Assembly (NCBI RefSeq): GCF_001886195.1
Contig: NZ_JXLB01000005.1
Span: forward strand, 62,001-126,000
Reading direction: 5' to 3'
DNA length: 64,000 nucleotides
Source of the DNA: Enterococcus ratti
GTDB taxonomy: Bacteria; Bacillota; Bacilli; Lactobacillales; Enterococcaceae
The position numbers were made by a program, and so were the translations under genes. A model generated the notes under the pieces. It worked only from the letters and a program-made list of their open reading frames with translations, did no database searches and was not told the DNA's origin. Shown piece by piece: positions 25,040 to 35,548 of this stretch (within the stretch, counting starts at the first letter, position 1; each line of letters begins with the position of its first letter).

Positions 25040-27756
25040 CTATCCTTGAATAATATCATTCAATAATCTTAATTCTAAATCAGGTATTTGAATCGTATAT
25101 TCACATTCTACATCATAAAAGGCTTGATGAATTTTTTCCATGATTTTACCGTTTTCTTTTTTGTACTGTTCAATATCTTCTTGTTCATCTACACTTTCTT
25201 TTCGTAAAATGCGTTCAATCATACAGCTGCAATGCAAGTACAGCAAAAAAAGCTGATTGTTAGAAAATTCAATGTTTAATAATTTAGCTAAATCTTTCAG
25301 TGCTTTTTGAACAGATACTAACACTTATCAGGATCTAAAATCGTTAAATTTTCTACGATTTTGCTAATAGAAAAACGAAAAATCAATTCTTTTTGTAAAT
25401 CTTCCGCTTCAATCATGACTTCTTTTTTTAGTTGCTGTACAAATTCTCCAACGGCTTCTCCGTTAATTAAATGATCTAATCCTATGTAAGGAATTTGATT
25501 AATTTTCGGATCTTCCGTTCCAACAATCATAATAACATCATACAGTTGAAAAGGTGCTTCATAATTTTTATTTTCCGCTAATTTTTTGTAATCATAAGAA
25601 ATAATTGCTAACTCGCTAACTGTATCTCCTAAACATTTGAGTAAGATTTCCTGAATTTGAGTGGCGCTGCCAATTCCTGTGTAGCAACAAGTAACAATCG
25701 CTTTCTTTTTCTTTTTTTTCGGAAGCAACAATTGCTTTTTCAGCGATAAATTTGTGTCAATTTTTTCTTTAATTTCCGTAATACTTTTATTATTTAAAAT
25801 ATATTGCCCTACTTCTAACAGCATAGGGGTGTTGACATGATCAAATAACAATAACGGTCCATTTAAATGATCTATCAGCATGTTGCCTAATTGATTCAAC
25901 GATCCCATGTCTACTAATAAAATCAACCCTGAATCCGCCCGATATTCACCAATAAAACGAATGAGTTGAGCTTTTATTTTTTCCAAAGTAATATCTAAAG
26001 GCATGTCATAAGCTTGAAATACATTTTTATTTAATAACCGATTAGCTACATTTGCCATACTACTTGCTGTAGAATAACCGTGAGCTAAAACAATACTTTT
26101 AATTCCTGTCTTAACATCAGTCATATTTAAGCTGTAAAAATAGATTGCAATAAAAAAATATCTTCTTTATACACTGGTTGATCTAAACGCTCAGCTAATA
26201 AATATAAAATTTTTTTTGCATACCAATAAGGAGTCTCTATCATATGACTTAAACGTTCACTTAACTGATCACTTATTTTTCTTTCTTGTCTTTGATCTTC
26301 CATTATCGCTTGATGTTCTTTTGCATACAGATAACTAGCAAGCGCAATTACTCGATTTCCATCTTGTTCAAACCCATAACTTTCTCGCATAAAATCAATA
26401 ATTTGACGAATATGATACGTCAAAATGGTATACAAAGATTGCTCCTTTTCGTAATCCTCTTGAAAAACAAGCGTATCCATTACCTGAGTTACTTTCATTG
26501 CCATTTCATTTAAAAATGCTTTCATATTCTTTTTTTGGGCAAGCACATTAGAAAAATCAGCCAATAATTTCTTAAAAAACTGATTTAATAATAAGTTTTC
26601 TCGCTTTAATTGCAGTTGGTGTTTGGCTTGCGGATGATAACAACGGACAGATGTTTTTTTTCTTGGGTTATTGAGTCGTTCTTTATACTTATAACTATAT
26701 TCCAAAGGCATATCCAACAACCTTACTTGAATGTATTCCTGTTCTTTTTGATGAATGAAGGCGTTAGCACAAGCATATTTAATAATATTTTTTATATTAC
26801 CCACGTTTCCTTCAAAATTACTGTTCATTAAAAAATGGATGAATGAACTAGAAACGGATAGCTCTTTGTTTAAAATTTTACTCTCAGAAATAAAAAATTC
26901 GTCTATTAAAGCTAACCGTTCGAAACAAGGGCGCTGCTGAAATTTTGGCAAATTTATCACTACAGGTAGCCTTCTAAGAAATGTTGGCAAAAACGTAGTA
27001 TATACGTTTTCTGTAGTGGCAAAAACTAATCGAACATTGGCTTTTTTCCGAATACTATTATCCCCCATTGGCGAAAATTCACCTGTATCCATAAAAGTAA
27101 ATAATTTTTCTTGTCCTTCAGCTGGCAACCGATGAACTTCATCTAAAAATAGGAGCCCTTCGTCGGCTTTTTCTAAAAGTCCCAAATGTTCCTGTGTTGC
27201 CCCAGTAAATGCACCTTTTGTATAACCAAACAATGCGGCAGATAACAACTCTGGGTTGTTAAAATATTGTGCACAGTTATACGCAAAAAAAGGAGCCTTT
27301 GTTTTAATTACTTTTTCTTCTACTGCATACTCATATATTTTACTTGCTAGGAAGGTTTTCCCTGAACCACTTGCACCAATTAATAGCAAGGGAAGTCCTT
27401 GATCGGGGTAAAGTATCGCAGTTTTTATTTGATTAATCGCTTCTTTAAGGCTTCCATTAGACCCAATGATCTGATCTAAAACCGGCTTTTTCATCGGAAA
27501 GAATAATTCCTCAAGTGACGCAACTTCTGATTGGTAAGTGAATATTTGCAGTTGTTCCAGCGCCTTTTTATGTAAAAACAAGACAGGATAATTCTTCACC
27601 TTTATGAATTTACCTTGACGAAATCCTTCATTTAAATAACTACTGATTGTACTTCGATCAAGTTTCAATACTTGCAGCCGAATATTTTATCGACTCGTTT
27701 TTGTTTGATTTCAAAGATAAAGTCAATTGATATAAGTATTCATCTAGACGTTGCAT
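25040..27756 (-). pseudogene. LevR-type sigma-54 activator, three frameshifts
   Basis: All LevR domains are recognisable in order, spread over four reading frames. The start (27756, MQRLDEYLYQLTLSLKSNKN) and the rest of the HTH (RSTISSYLNEGFRQG) are out of frame, with the break near 27670-27700. The AAA+ domain has Walker A GASGSGKTF, the sigma-54 loop GAFTGA in YTKGAFTGATQEH, and FLDEVHRLP. PRD1 then meets a break in a run of seven T (26158-26152). EIIA-man (HGYSTASSMANVANRLL), EIIB-gat (CCYTGIGSA) and a break near 25324-25328 lead to PRD2 (LYLHCSCMIERIL). Each break needs one base to mend. As written no full activator can be made, although its promoter target at 31495-31588 looks intact. 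Confidence 0.9.
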
Positions 27757-27837
27757 CTTTCCACCTACTTTCACCATCTATTGATTAAAATTATTTTAGC
27801 CTATGGAAAAGACAGAAAATGGTCAACCTCAAACAAC

Positions 27838-27873
27838 AAGCCGACATTAACGAATACTCGTAGATGTCAGCTT
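27838..27873 (-). terminator. terminator after the deglycase gene
   Basis: A stem AAGCTGACAT/ATGTCGGCTT on the minus strand has a G-U pair and an inner ACGA/TCGT stem. It separates the PTS-deglycase operon from the levR remains. Confidence 0.65.
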
Positions 27874-27951
27874 ATTTTAGGCTTAGTCTCACCGTCACTT
27901 TTAAGAAAGAAGCAAAAACAACAATTACTTATGATTATGCCTATGAACAGT

Positions 27952-28917
27952 TTAGTAACTTAGTTTCCACATGTAACGTCGTTTAGTTAGGGGATGCTCA
28001 CGTAACTTTGCTAGTTCTTCTGCATACACTCTAAATACAGCAGTAATCAAAAACGGATTAAAATAATCCACTACTTCTTTAGCAACATAAGAAGATAAAC
28101 CATAGTCTAATGCATCAACAACTTGCGTTTTTGCATCAAAGCGCTCAAGGAAAGTTAAAGCTCTAGCATCTAGCTTTCTTGTTCGTCCGTCATTCATCAA
28201 TAAAATGAATGGTACTTCTTTGTCAACAATTTCAAAAGGTCCGTGGAAAAATTCACCCGAATGGAAAGTACCTGAATGAATCCATTGCATTTCCATCAGC
28301 AAACAAATCGCTGTCGAATAAGCTACTTCATGAGTTGCTCCACTACTCATGACATAAATAACTTTTTCGTCTTTAAATCTTTGGGCAAAATTTTTTGCTT
28401 CTTTTCGAGCAGATTCTGCACTTTTTTGCGCCAAATCGTAAATAACAGAAAATCCTTTTTGCATCGCTTCATAATGTTTGTAACCTTCTACTTGTTGCAA
28501 AAGTTCTACCGCTAATGCTAAACAATAGCCAGTTTTTTCTAATTTTGCGGCATAATTTTCAGCAAATCCATGATAAATCACATAATCAGCCTCTTTTGTC
28601 AACGCCGAATCGATACTTCGTGTTAAACTAATGACTGTTGCACCTTTTTCCTTAGCTACAGCATTAGCTTCCACTGTTTCTGGCGTAGCTCCTCCTAATG
28701 AAGCAGAAATGACAATTTTCGTATCATCCACTGAAGCCGGTGTAGCATGATTAAATTCATTCGCTGTGTAATGACTAATACGTAACTGCTTTGCATTTTG
28801 TTCTAGAAAATATTTTGCAGGGTATAAGTCTGCTTTTGAGGCACCACAACCGACGAATACGACTGATTTTATTTCTTTTTTTGACACAATTTCTTGGATG
28901 ATTTCTTTTGAATTCAT
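27952..28917 (-). CDS. SIS-domain sugar-amine-6-phosphate deglycase (FrlB/GfrF-like)
   Basis: The 321-residue protein has two SIS domains. The first holds VVFVGCGASKADLYPAKYF and the SASLGGATPET phosphate loop. The second holds VMSSGATHEVAYSTAICLL. The C-terminus HPLTKRRYMWKLSY is characteristic of fructoselysine/glucoselysine-6-phosphate deglycases rather than of GlmS. These split the phosphorylated Amadori or Heyns compound into lysine and hexose-6-phosphate. It is the fifth gene of a mannose-type PTS operon, the layout described for such compounds in Enterococcus faecium and Salmonella. Only one deglycase is present here, so whether fructoselysine or glucoselysine is used is open. Confidence 0.88.
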   Translation of the reverse strand: MNSKEIIQEIVSKKEIKSVVFVGCGASKADLYPAKYFLEQNAKQLRISHYTANEFNHATPASVDDTKIVISASLGGATPETVEANAVAKEKGATVISLTRSIDSALTKEADYVIYHGFAENYAAKLEKTGYCLALAVELLQQVEGYKHYEAMQKGFSVIYDLAQKSAESARKEAKNFAQRFKDEKVIYVMSSGATHEVAYSTAICLLMEMQWIHSGTFHSGEFFHGPFEIVDKEVPFILLMNDGRTRKLDARALTFLERFDAKTQVVDALDYGLSSYVAKEVVDYFNPFLITAVFRVYAEELAKLREHPLTKRRYMWKLSY

Positions 28918-28968
28918 TTATTGAATTCCTCCTTATTATATTATTCAACCAAATAATTGGTTAATCCC

Positions 28969-29781
28969 TTATTGTAAAATTCCTAATAAGCTAAAAACAA
29001 TTCCGCCAATTAAACAAGTAGCTAACATCCAGCCTGTTTTCACTTTTCTTTGCAATAACCAATACATGAAAAAAGTTAAGCCTAATGGCAAAAGTTGTGG
29101 CATAATATTGTCTAATACTTCTTGCAAGACAAACGCTTTACCCATTTGGATTGGCGTAGTAATACCAATCATGCTTGCAATCATCGAGCCAATAACCATT
29201 AATCCAACAATCGAACACACATACATTACTTTATCCATTAAGCCTTCTTGGTAAAGTTTAGCTAAATATTTGTTTCCCATCGTGTAACCAATTTTTCCAC
29301 CATAGTAAGTAATTAGCAGCGAAGGCACAAAGGAAATAAGCATGGCCAATATTGGACCTAAAATGCTCCCTTGTTGTGCCAAATTAATTCCCAAACCAAA
29401 AGCCAACACCCGAATCGTTCCTTGAAAAAAAGAATCGCCAATCCCTGATAGCGGACCCATTAATGAAGTTTTGATAGCACTGATTGATTCTGGATTGAAA
29501 TTTTCTTTGTCTTTATAATATTGTTCTTCCATGGAAGCAGTCAGTCCCAACACAAAAGCACTCGTTTGAGGAGTACAATTATAATACATCATGTGCCGTT
29601 CATAGGCTGCTTTTTTCAAAGATGCATCGTTTGATTCTTTGTATAACTCATCTAAAATCGGCGCAATCCCATACATAAATCCCATGTTCATTTGACGTTC
29701 ATAATTCCAAGAAGCTTGTATAGCCCACGAACGCCATAAAAATTGCCGATACTTCCATACGTTCGGATCTTTTTTCTTCAT
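28969..29781 (-). CDS. PTS mannose-family EIID component
   Basis: The protein of about 270 residues has EIID signatures (MNMGFMYGIAPILDELY near the N-terminus and MGPLSGIGDSFFQGTIRVLA) and C-terminal membrane segments. With EIIC it forms the channel. AAGGAAGG lies 7 bases before the ATG at 29781; the ATG at 29805 would put this RBS within the gene. The EIIC gene ends just upstream. Confidence 0.93.
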   Translation of the reverse strand: MKKKDPNVWKYRQFLWRSWAIQASWNYERQMNMGFMYGIAPILDELYKESNDASLKKAAYERHMMYYNCTPQTSAFVLGLTASMEEQYYKDKENFNPESISAIKTSLMGPLSGIGDSFFQGTIRVLAFGLGINLAQQGSILGPILAMLISFVPSLLITYYGGKIGYTMGNKYLAKLYQEGLMDKVMYVCSIVGLMVIGSMIASMIGITTPIQMGKAFVLQEVLDNIMPQLLPLGLTFFMYWLLQRKVKTGWMLATCLIGGIVFSLLGILQ

Positions 29782-29794
29782 CTTATTTCCTTCC

Positions 29795-30565
29795 TTATAA
29801 TTCATCTAATGCATCCGGCTCTTGTACACCCTCTGAATTTTTTCCATAAATCTGCACCATCACAAACGCCACAATACAAGCAAAAGCTGCAATTCCAGTA
29901 ACACCTAAACCGGAATAAGCAGTAATCAAAAAACCCAGTAATAAGAATGGAAGCATTTTTTTAGTCAACATCGTTTGCAATAAAAGAGCAAACCCATAAG
30001 CCGGTAAAATTTTACTTGCCACCGTTAGCCCATCAGTTAACCATTCTGGAATTGCTTCAACAATCCGAGAAACTAAGTTCGTACCAAAATAAATTGCAAG
30101 AAAAATCGGAACAAAGTACATGAGACTATAGAGCAGCGTACCATATAAAATATGTATTCTTCGCGCTTTATGAAATTTTCCTTGTTCAATAAATGTATCA
30201 GCTGTATGCGTTAAATTAGATAAAATAGTTCGCATCAAAATTCCTAACATTTGTCCTAAAACAGAAATGGGAATCGCAATCGTCAATGCCGTCTCGGCAT
30301 TTGCATTGGATAAAATGGCAAATGCTGTAGCAATAATCGATGCCATATTCATGTCTGGCGGTGCAGCAGCACCAATATTCACTAATCCTAACGACATCAG
30401 TTCTAAGGAAGCACCTACTATTAACCCTTTTTCTAAATCTCCTAAAGCAAAGCCTACAAGGGTACTAACAATCAGCGGGCGTTCAAAATTCATTCTTCCT
30501 AATACTCTTGAATCTAAAATGCAAAAAACACCAATGATTCCTAAAACAATTGATTGAACCAGCAT
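29795..30565 (-). CDS. PTS mannose-family EIIC component
   Basis: The 256-residue membrane protein has the EIIC-sor motifs GASLELMSLGLVNIGAAAPPD and some seven hydrophobic segments. The C-terminal tail is acidic (EGVQEPDALDEL). It lies 13 bases after EIIB and just before EIID. RBS AAAGGAGG. Confidence 0.94.
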   Translation of the reverse strand: MLVQSIVLGIIGVFCILDSRVLGRMNFERPLIVSTLVGFALGDLEKGLIVGASLELMSLGLVNIGAAAPPDMNMASIIATAFAILSNANAETALTIAIPISVLGQMLGILMRTILSNLTHTADTFIEQGKFHKARRIHILYGTLLYSLMYFVPIFLAIYFGTNLVSRIVEAIPEWLTDGLTVASKILPAYGFALLLQTMLTKKMLPFLLLGFLITAYSGLGVTGIAAFACIVAFVMVQIYGKNSEGVQEPDALDEL

Positions 30566-30578
30566 CTTTATTCCTCCT

Positions 30579-31049
30579 TTATATCATTGTATTTAAATTC
30601 TCTTTTTTAGAAGTCGGCACCTGTTGAATGAATTGCAAAACTCCTAACTCTTTCATTTTCTTCGCATCAGTAATTTCTTCTTCATTTAAAAAAATCGCAT
30701 TGCTAAATTGCTTAGCACCTTCTTTCTTGATGATTCCGCCGTAATTAATTTCCTTTACCTTAGGATAAGATTCACAAAATTGACGAGCTTCCCCTGTATT
30801 ACCAAATATGATCATGATATTCTCGTTCAACGTTTCAATTTTAGACATTTTTTCCACTAGTTGTGCTACAGAAAAAATAGTCAGCTTAATCCCAGTCGGT
30901 TTCGATAAATTTAACGTCATCTTCTTAAATTCATCTTTGGCTGCTTCGCCATTTGCCACAATAATTCGATGAATGTTCAATGACTTACTCCAAGAAAAAA
31001 CAACTTGCCCATGTAATAAACGATGGTCGATACGTATTAGCTTAATCAT
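30579..31049 (-). CDS. PTS mannose-family EIIB component
   Basis: The 156-residue protein has the phosphorylated His in IRIDHRLLHGQVVFSWSK (His14 by family comparison). It transfers phosphate from the separate EIIA to the sugar. It overlaps the EIIA gene by 4 bases. Confidence 0.94.
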   Translation of the reverse strand: MIKLIRIDHRLLHGQVVFSWSKSLNIHRIIVANGEAAKDEFKKMTLNLSKPTGIKLTIFSVAQLVEKMSKIETLNENIMIIFGNTGEARQFCESYPKVKEINYGGIIKKEGAKQFSNAIFLNEEEITDAKKMKELGVLQFIQQVPTSKKENLNTMI

Positions 31050-31462
31050 AATTCGTCTCCTTCGACAATTGATCCTACCAACAATTTTTTACAATCAATT
31101 AATGCGTTTTGGCTTTCTTGAATAATTTTTGCCAAATCCTCTTCATTCATTTTTCCCGAATGCGTGGCTAGTGAAATCACCAGCGGCAAATTCATTCCTG
31201 TAATCAAATGAATCTGTGGGTAGTTTTTTACAACCGTTAACATTTCATTATTGACACTTCCACCTAAAATATCTGTCAAAATATAAGTTGTGGTTTGATC
31301 CAACCGAGTAAGTATTTTTTTTATTTGTTCTAAGACAGGTTCATCTTCATCCCTAAAAGCCGATACCGCATAAATAGATACGCTGTCTCCGATAATCATT
31401 GTGGCCGTTTGCTTTAATCCTTGAGCAAGTTCACCATGACTTACAAGTATGATGGTTACCAT
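31046..31462 (-). CDS. PTS mannose-family EIIA component
   Basis: The 138-residue domain has the phosphorylated His9 in ILVSHGELAQGLKQT and the loop TDILGGSVNNEM. It is the first gene of the EIIA-EIIB-EIIC-EIID-deglycase operon. TAGGAGGAATTAAG precedes the ATG. A sigma-54 promoter, a cre box and an inverted-repeat activator site lie within 130 bases upstream. Confidence 0.94.
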   Translation of the reverse strand: MVTIILVSHGELAQGLKQTATMIIGDSVSIYAVSAFRDEDEPVLEQIKKILTRLDQTTTYILTDILGGSVNNEMLTVVKNYPQIHLITGMNLPLVISLATHSGKMNEEDLAKIIQESQNALIDCKKLLVGSIVEGDEL

Positions 31463-31494
31463 CTTAATTCCTCCTATCTTTTCATTTTTCTATA

Positions 31495-31511
31495 AGCAAA
31501 TATCATGCCAA
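31495..31511 (-). promoter_or_regulatory. sigma-54 (RpoN) promoter of the mannose-type PTS operon
   Basis: On the minus strand the site reads TTGGCATGATATTTGCT. The GG and GC dinucleotides are exactly 10 bases apart, as required for -24/-12 promoters (consensus TGGCAC-N5-TTGCW). It ends 32 bases before the EIIA start. LevR-type activators work only at such promoters, so the assignment agrees with the neighbouring levR remains. Confidence 0.92.
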
Positions 31512-31524
31512 CATCAAAAACAAT

Positions 31525-31538
31525 TGATAGCGTTTACT
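31525..31538 (-). promoter_or_regulatory. cre site between activator site and sigma-54 promoter
   Basis: The minus strand reads AGTAAACGCTATCA, 13 of 14 to the cre consensus. CcpA bound here would lie between the upstream activator and the polymerase. Confidence 0.7.
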
Positions 31539-31550
31539 TTAAACTAGATA

Positions 31551-31588
31551 TTTCAACACTTTATATTTCTTTACACATAGTGTTGAAA
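31551..31588. promoter_or_regulatory. inverted-repeat upstream activating site for a LevR-type activator
   Basis: TTTCAACACT and AGTGTTGAAA form a perfect 10-bp inverted repeat with an 18-bp gap, centred about 85 bases before the predicted sigma-54 start. The position and form suit an enhancer-binding site. Confidence 0.75.
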
Positions 31589-32348
31589 GAGTGTGTCATT
31601 CAAAGATGTGTACTTTGTCAAACAAAAAGACTGTTTATTTATTCAATCAATTTTTAAATAAATTCCCTTTTTTCCCATCTTATTTTCTTGCTAAACGACT
31701 CGTAAATGTTTTATTAAAAGTAGATAAAAAAAGAAACTTTTATTATCTCAAATATAAAACAGCACATAGGTTCAAACAAAAACAGCATGGGACAAAAGTA
31801 AAGAATACTTTTACTTCACGCTTTAAATACAGTAAATGGTGATTTCCGAAGAAGTTGCTTCTGTCCCAGCCTCCAACCATTGGACAAACAATATTGCTCC
31901 GAAGTGTTTTCGCTTTGTAACCGTATTAAACTGACGATACACACTAAAAAATTGATTAAATTGAGCGAGTAAAAACGACTAAAAAAGTTAAATCCCATTA
32001 AGAATGACAAAAATACTCGCCAATATATTTTACTATTGTGTCTAGTCAAAATATTCCCATTTCATAACGCCTGAACAAAATAGACTTTATCATTTAAGAT
32101 TTTATTATTTTTCAAAATTAAAAGAATTCTCTACTATATTTTCCTAATTATAATAATAAATTTTTTTCTGTACCTTTTTAGCCAATTTTTTAGAATAAGT
32201 TCAAATTCCGACATTAAGAGTAACTATCTCTTCTTACGTAGATTATTATTTACTAGGTAGTTTCCATCAAAAAGATGGGAGAACACATCAATTGCTAATA
32301 ACAGACCTGAATTTTTTACGTTAAAAACTTACAGAAGGTCAAAAAAAA
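31589..32348. other. intergenic stretch without a supported gene
   Basis: Between the PTS control region and the rpmE2 terminator I see only the dispersed repeat copy at 31788-31860 and AT-rich sequence. Open frames here (for example 31591-31842 plus and 31816-32049 minus) lack a good RBS and show no family resemblance. Confidence 0.6.
31788..31860. repeat. dispersed repeat, copy 2
   Basis: The segment starts TGGGACAAAAG and ends CTTCTGTCCCA, imperfect terminal inverted repeats. The interior (for example TACTTTTACTTCACGCT, then CCGAAGAAGTTGCTTC) resembles copy 1 at 20223-20300. Small elements with GGGACA/TGTCCC ends are common in enterococcal intergenic DNA (recollection, not tested). Confidence 0.65.
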
Positions 32349-32375
32349 GCAGACTACCCCTATCAGATAGTCTGC
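32349..32375 (-). terminator. terminator of the murA-rho-rpmE2 operon
   Basis: Stem GCAGACTA/TAGTCTGC with an 11-nt loop, followed on the minus strand by eight T. Confidence 0.9.
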
Positions 32376-32401
32376 CAAACATTGATTGAACAATGGTTTG
32401 A

Positions 32402-32665
32402 TTATTCCGCAGCGTTTGCGTCTTTGAGACCGTATTTTTTGTTGAAACGGTCCACGCGTCCATCTGCTTGTGTAAATTTTTGACGTCCAGTATAGAATGG
32501 ATGTGAATCAGAAGTAACTTCGACACGGATGACTGGATATGTATTACCGTCTTCCCATTCAACTGTTTCTTGTGAAGTTTTTGTTGAACCTGACAAGAAT
32601 TTAAAACCAGTTGTTGAATCCATAAACACTACTGGATGATAATCTGGATGGATATTTTCTTTCAT
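32402..32665 (-). CDS. rpmE2: ribosomal protein bL31, type B
   Basis: The 87-residue protein begins [20 protein letters not shown], the type B form that lacks the zinc Cys residues of classical L31. Type B forms usually replace the zinc form when zinc is short. Here it lies downstream of rho, the usual place of rpmE, and appears to be constitutive with murA and rho. Confidence 0.96.
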   Translation of the reverse strand: MKENIHPDYHPVVFMDSTTGFKFLSGSTKTSQETVEWEDGNTYPVIRVEVTSDSHPFYTGRQKFTQADGRVDRFNKKYGLKDANAAE

Positions 32666-32763
32666 GCTTTTTTCGCTCCTTTGCCCTGACCCATTTGCTG
32701 AATCAGAGTTGATTTTTCAATATACAACAGTAATATCTTAACATGTTTTCCGTACCGTTGCAA

Positions 32764-34059
32764 TTATCTTTTTAAATTTCTTGCTTGATTTTTTTTATTG
32801 AATGAAACATCTTGAAATTCTTTAAAAAATTGTCGGTTATTTTTAGTTTTTCTTAAAAAGCGTATCAACTGTTCGGTATAATCTAAAGAATCGCCCATCA
32901 TATGTTTTCGAAGTTTCCAAATTTCTTCTAATTGATCAGTAGTCATCAATAATTCTTCTTTTCGAGTACCAGATTTTTTAATATCAATTGCAGGAAAAAT
33001 ACGACGCTCCGCTAGTTCACGAGATAATTGTAGTTCAAGATTTCCCGTTCCTTTGAACTCTTCGTAAATCACATCATCCATTCGACTTCCTGTATCCACT
33101 AAAGCAGTCGCTAAAATTGTTAGACTACCACCTTCTTCAATATTTCTAGCAGCACCAAAAAATTTTTTAGGCTTATACAACGCAGCTGGATCAATTCCGC
33201 CGCTCAATGTACGACCGCTTGGCGGTACAACCAAGTTATAAGCTCTGGCTAATCGAGTAATACTATCCATCAAAATAACTACATCACGTTTATCTTCAAC
33301 TAAACGCATTGCTCGTTCTAGAACTAATTCAGAAACTCGCGTATGGTTTTGCGGCTGCAAATCAAAAGTTGACGAAACCACATCGCCTTTAACACTACGC
33401 TCTAAATCAGTCACTTCTTCTGGACGCTCGTCAATTAAAAGTACAATTAGTTCAACTTCTGGATGATTTTCAGTAATTCCATTTGCTATTTCCTTCAATA
33501 CAGATGTTTTTCCGGCTTTTGGAGGTGCCACGATTAATCCCCGCTGGCCAAAACCGACTGGAGAAAAAATATCGATCATTCTTGTTGATAATCTTTGAGA
33601 TGCTGTTTCTAATCGAAGTTGTTCTTGTGGATAAAGAGGTGTCAACGCTGGAAAATGCGGACGTTCTTTTGCTTCTTCCGGATCCTTGCCATTCACACTT
33701 TCAACATGCATCAGCCCATAGTAACGTTCTGATTCTTTTGGAGGACGTGCTTTTCCTGCAACTTTGTCGCCATTTCTCAAACTAAATCGCCTAATTTGTG
33801 AAGCAGAGATATAGATATCTTCTACGCTAGGGCCATAGTTGATCGGACGTAAAAAACCGTAGCCATCTTGTCCGACAATGTCTAAAATTCCTTCCATGTA
33901 ATAAAACCCTTGCTTTTCTGCTTGAGCACGAATCACCGCTAAAGACAATTCTTTTTTGTTCATTTTACTGTAATAAGGAATTTTAAATTCTTTAGCGTAG
34001 CTGTAAATTTCTTTTAACGTTTTATTTTCCAACTCTGCCATCGTTAAATAATCACTCAT
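32764..34059 (-). CDS. rho: transcription termination factor Rho
   Basis: The 431-residue hexameric RNA helicase has an N-terminal Rho-N helix bundle, the cold-shock-like RNA-binding domain ([20 protein letters not shown]), the P-loop [14 protein letters not shown] and the Q/R loops ([20 protein letters not shown]). The start overlaps the murA stop by 4 bases. Confidence 0.97.
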   Translation of the reverse strand: MSDYLTMAELENKTLKEIYSYAKEFKIPYYSKMNKKELSLAVIRAQAEKQGFYYMEGILDIVGQDGYGFLRPINYGPSVEDIYISASQIRRFSLRNGDKVAGKARPPKESERYYGLMHVESVNGKDPEEAKERPHFPALTPLYPQEQLRLETASQRLSTRMIDIFSPVGFGQRGLIVAPPKAGKTSVLKEIANGITENHPEVELIVLLIDERPEEVTDLERSVKGDVVSSTFDLQPQNHTRVSELVLERAMRLVEDKRDVVILMDSITRLARAYNLVVPPSGRTLSGGIDPAALYKPKKFFGAARNIEEGGSLTILATALVDTGSRMDDVIYEEFKGTGNLELQLSRELAERRIFPAIDIKKSGTRKEELLMTTDQLEEIWKLRKHMMGDSLDYTEQLIRFLRKTKNNRQFFKEFQDVSFNKKNQARNLKR

Positions 34060-35321
34060 TCACTTTCCTCCACTATTTTAATTTCAGCACCTAATGCCGA
34101 CAGTTTTTCAACAATATGATCATACCCACGTAAAATGTACTCCACGTTGTAAATCGTTGTCGTTCCTCTTGCAAGCAGTCCAGCAATCACTAAACATGCA
34201 CCAGCTCTAAGATCAGAAGCCACAACTTCTGTTCCATGAAGTTCATTCGGTCCATTCATAATAATCAAATTTCCTTCAACCGAGATATCTGCCCCCATAC
34301 GCACAAGTTCTGGTACATGCTTAATACGTTTTGCATAAATCGTATCAATAAGCTCAACAGTTCCTTGCGTCATTAGGAGCAACGGTGTCAGCGGCTGCTG
34401 CAAGTCTGTTGCAAATCCGGGATATGGATAAGTCATGACATTTACCGCTTTTAAATTGGTTGAAGGAAATACTTCAATTTCATCTTCTCTAATTGTCATA
34501 TTCACGCCCATTTCTTGAAGCTTTGCAATAAAACTTTCTAAATGTTCGTAAATAACATTTTTAATTTTGATACCCTTTCCAATAGCTGCGGCAAGCGCAA
34601 GATAAGTTCCGGCTTCAATACGATCGGGGATGATAAAATGACGGCAACCATGAAGTTTTTCCACCCCTTCAATTCGAATAATGTCCGTCCCTGCACCACG
34701 GACTTTTGCTCCCATATTATTTAATAAAGTAGCTACATCAATAATTTCTGGTTCTCGTGCAGCATTTTCAATCACCGTCTGACCTTTTGCTTTTACCGCT
34801 GCCAGCATAATATTAATCGTTGCACCAACTGAAACGACATCCATAAAAATACGAGTTCCCTGTAATTTTTGAGCTTTTGTACGTAAATACATAGCCCCAT
34901 GCTCATTCGTTACCGAAGCACCTAATGCTTCAAATCCTTTCACATGCAAATCAATCGGTCGCGGTCCTAAGTAACATCCACCGGGAAGCCCAACAACCGC
35001 CTCACCAAATTTTCCAAGCAAAGTTCCCATAAAATAATAAGAAGCTCGTAAACTATTGATTTTTCCACTCGGCATTGGAACTGAGACGATTCCCCGTGGA
35101 TCAATTTCTAAGATATTTTGTGAAAAATGGACCTTCGCTCCCATAATTTTTAAAATTTCAATTAGTGAATGAACATCTTGTATATCAGGGACACCTTCTA
35201 AAATAACTGGAGAGTCTGCTAAAATAGCTGCTGGTATTAAAGCCACCGCACTATTTTTTGCTCCACTAATCGTCACCTCACCAGTCAATAGACGATCTCC
35301 TTCAATTACGATTTTTTTCAT
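34056..35321 (-). CDS. murA: UDP-N-acetylglucosamine 1-carboxyvinyltransferase (MurAB/MurZ copy)
   Basis: The 421-residue enzyme catalyses the first committed step of peptidoglycan synthesis. The fosfomycin-target Cys (about residue 117) is in [15 protein letters not shown], and Lys22 in [10 protein letters not shown]. Low-GC Gram-positives carry two MurA enzymes; the location between fba and rho is that of the MurAB (MurZ) copy of Bacillus. Confidence 0.95.
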   Translation of the reverse strand: MKKIVIEGDRLLTGEVTISGAKNSAVALIPAAILADSPVILEGVPDIQDVHSLIEILKIMGAKVHFSQNILEIDPRGIVSVPMPSGKINSLRASYYFMGTLLGKFGEAVVGLPGGCYLGPRPIDLHVKGFEALGASVTNEHGAMYLRTKAQKLQGTRIFMDVVSVGATINIMLAAVKAKGQTVIENAAREPEIIDVATLLNNMGAKVRGAGTDIIRIEGVEKLHGCRHFIIPDRIEAGTYLALAAAIGKGIKIKNVIYEHLESFIAKLQEMGVNMTIREDEIEVFPSTNLKAVNVMTYPYPGFATDLQQPLTPLLLMTQGTVELIDTIYAKRIKHVPELVRMGADISVEGNLIIMNGPNELHGTEVVASDLRAGACLVIAGLLARGTTTIYNVEYILRGYDHIVEKLSALGAEIKIVEESE

Positions 35322-35501
35322 CGATTTCCACCTTGTTATCGTTCAAATTTATTGCATATGTTTGTATTTTATCATAGATGAAATAAAGAAACGAGTCTCC
35401 TTTTCTGTTTATTTATTATAAATATAAAGTAAAACTAGAACAATCTACAAACACTACAAAAAATAATTCCACTAACGAACAACTTTTAAAATATAAAAAA
35501 A

Positions 35502-35529
35502 CCGCAAAACAGAATAAACTGTTTTGCGG
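35502..35529 (-). terminator. terminator of fba
   Basis: Perfect 11-bp stem CCGCAAAACAG/CTGTTTTGCGG with a 6-nt loop, followed by seven T on the minus strand. Confidence 0.92.
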
Positions 35530-35548
35530 AAGTCCTTGATCGGCAAAA

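Noticed and set aside
26127..26160. Programmed frameshift in levR at the T7 run
   Set aside because: Two further unrelated frame breaks exist in the same gene, so decay is simpler than programmed shifting.
31591..31842. 83-codon open frame near the PTS promoter
   Set aside because: No RBS, low-complexity K/F-rich product, and it runs into the dispersed repeat.
32329..32562. Open frame overlapping rpmE2 on the same strand
   Set aside because: It is a shadow of rpmE2 in another frame, without an RBS; rpmE2 explains the sequence.
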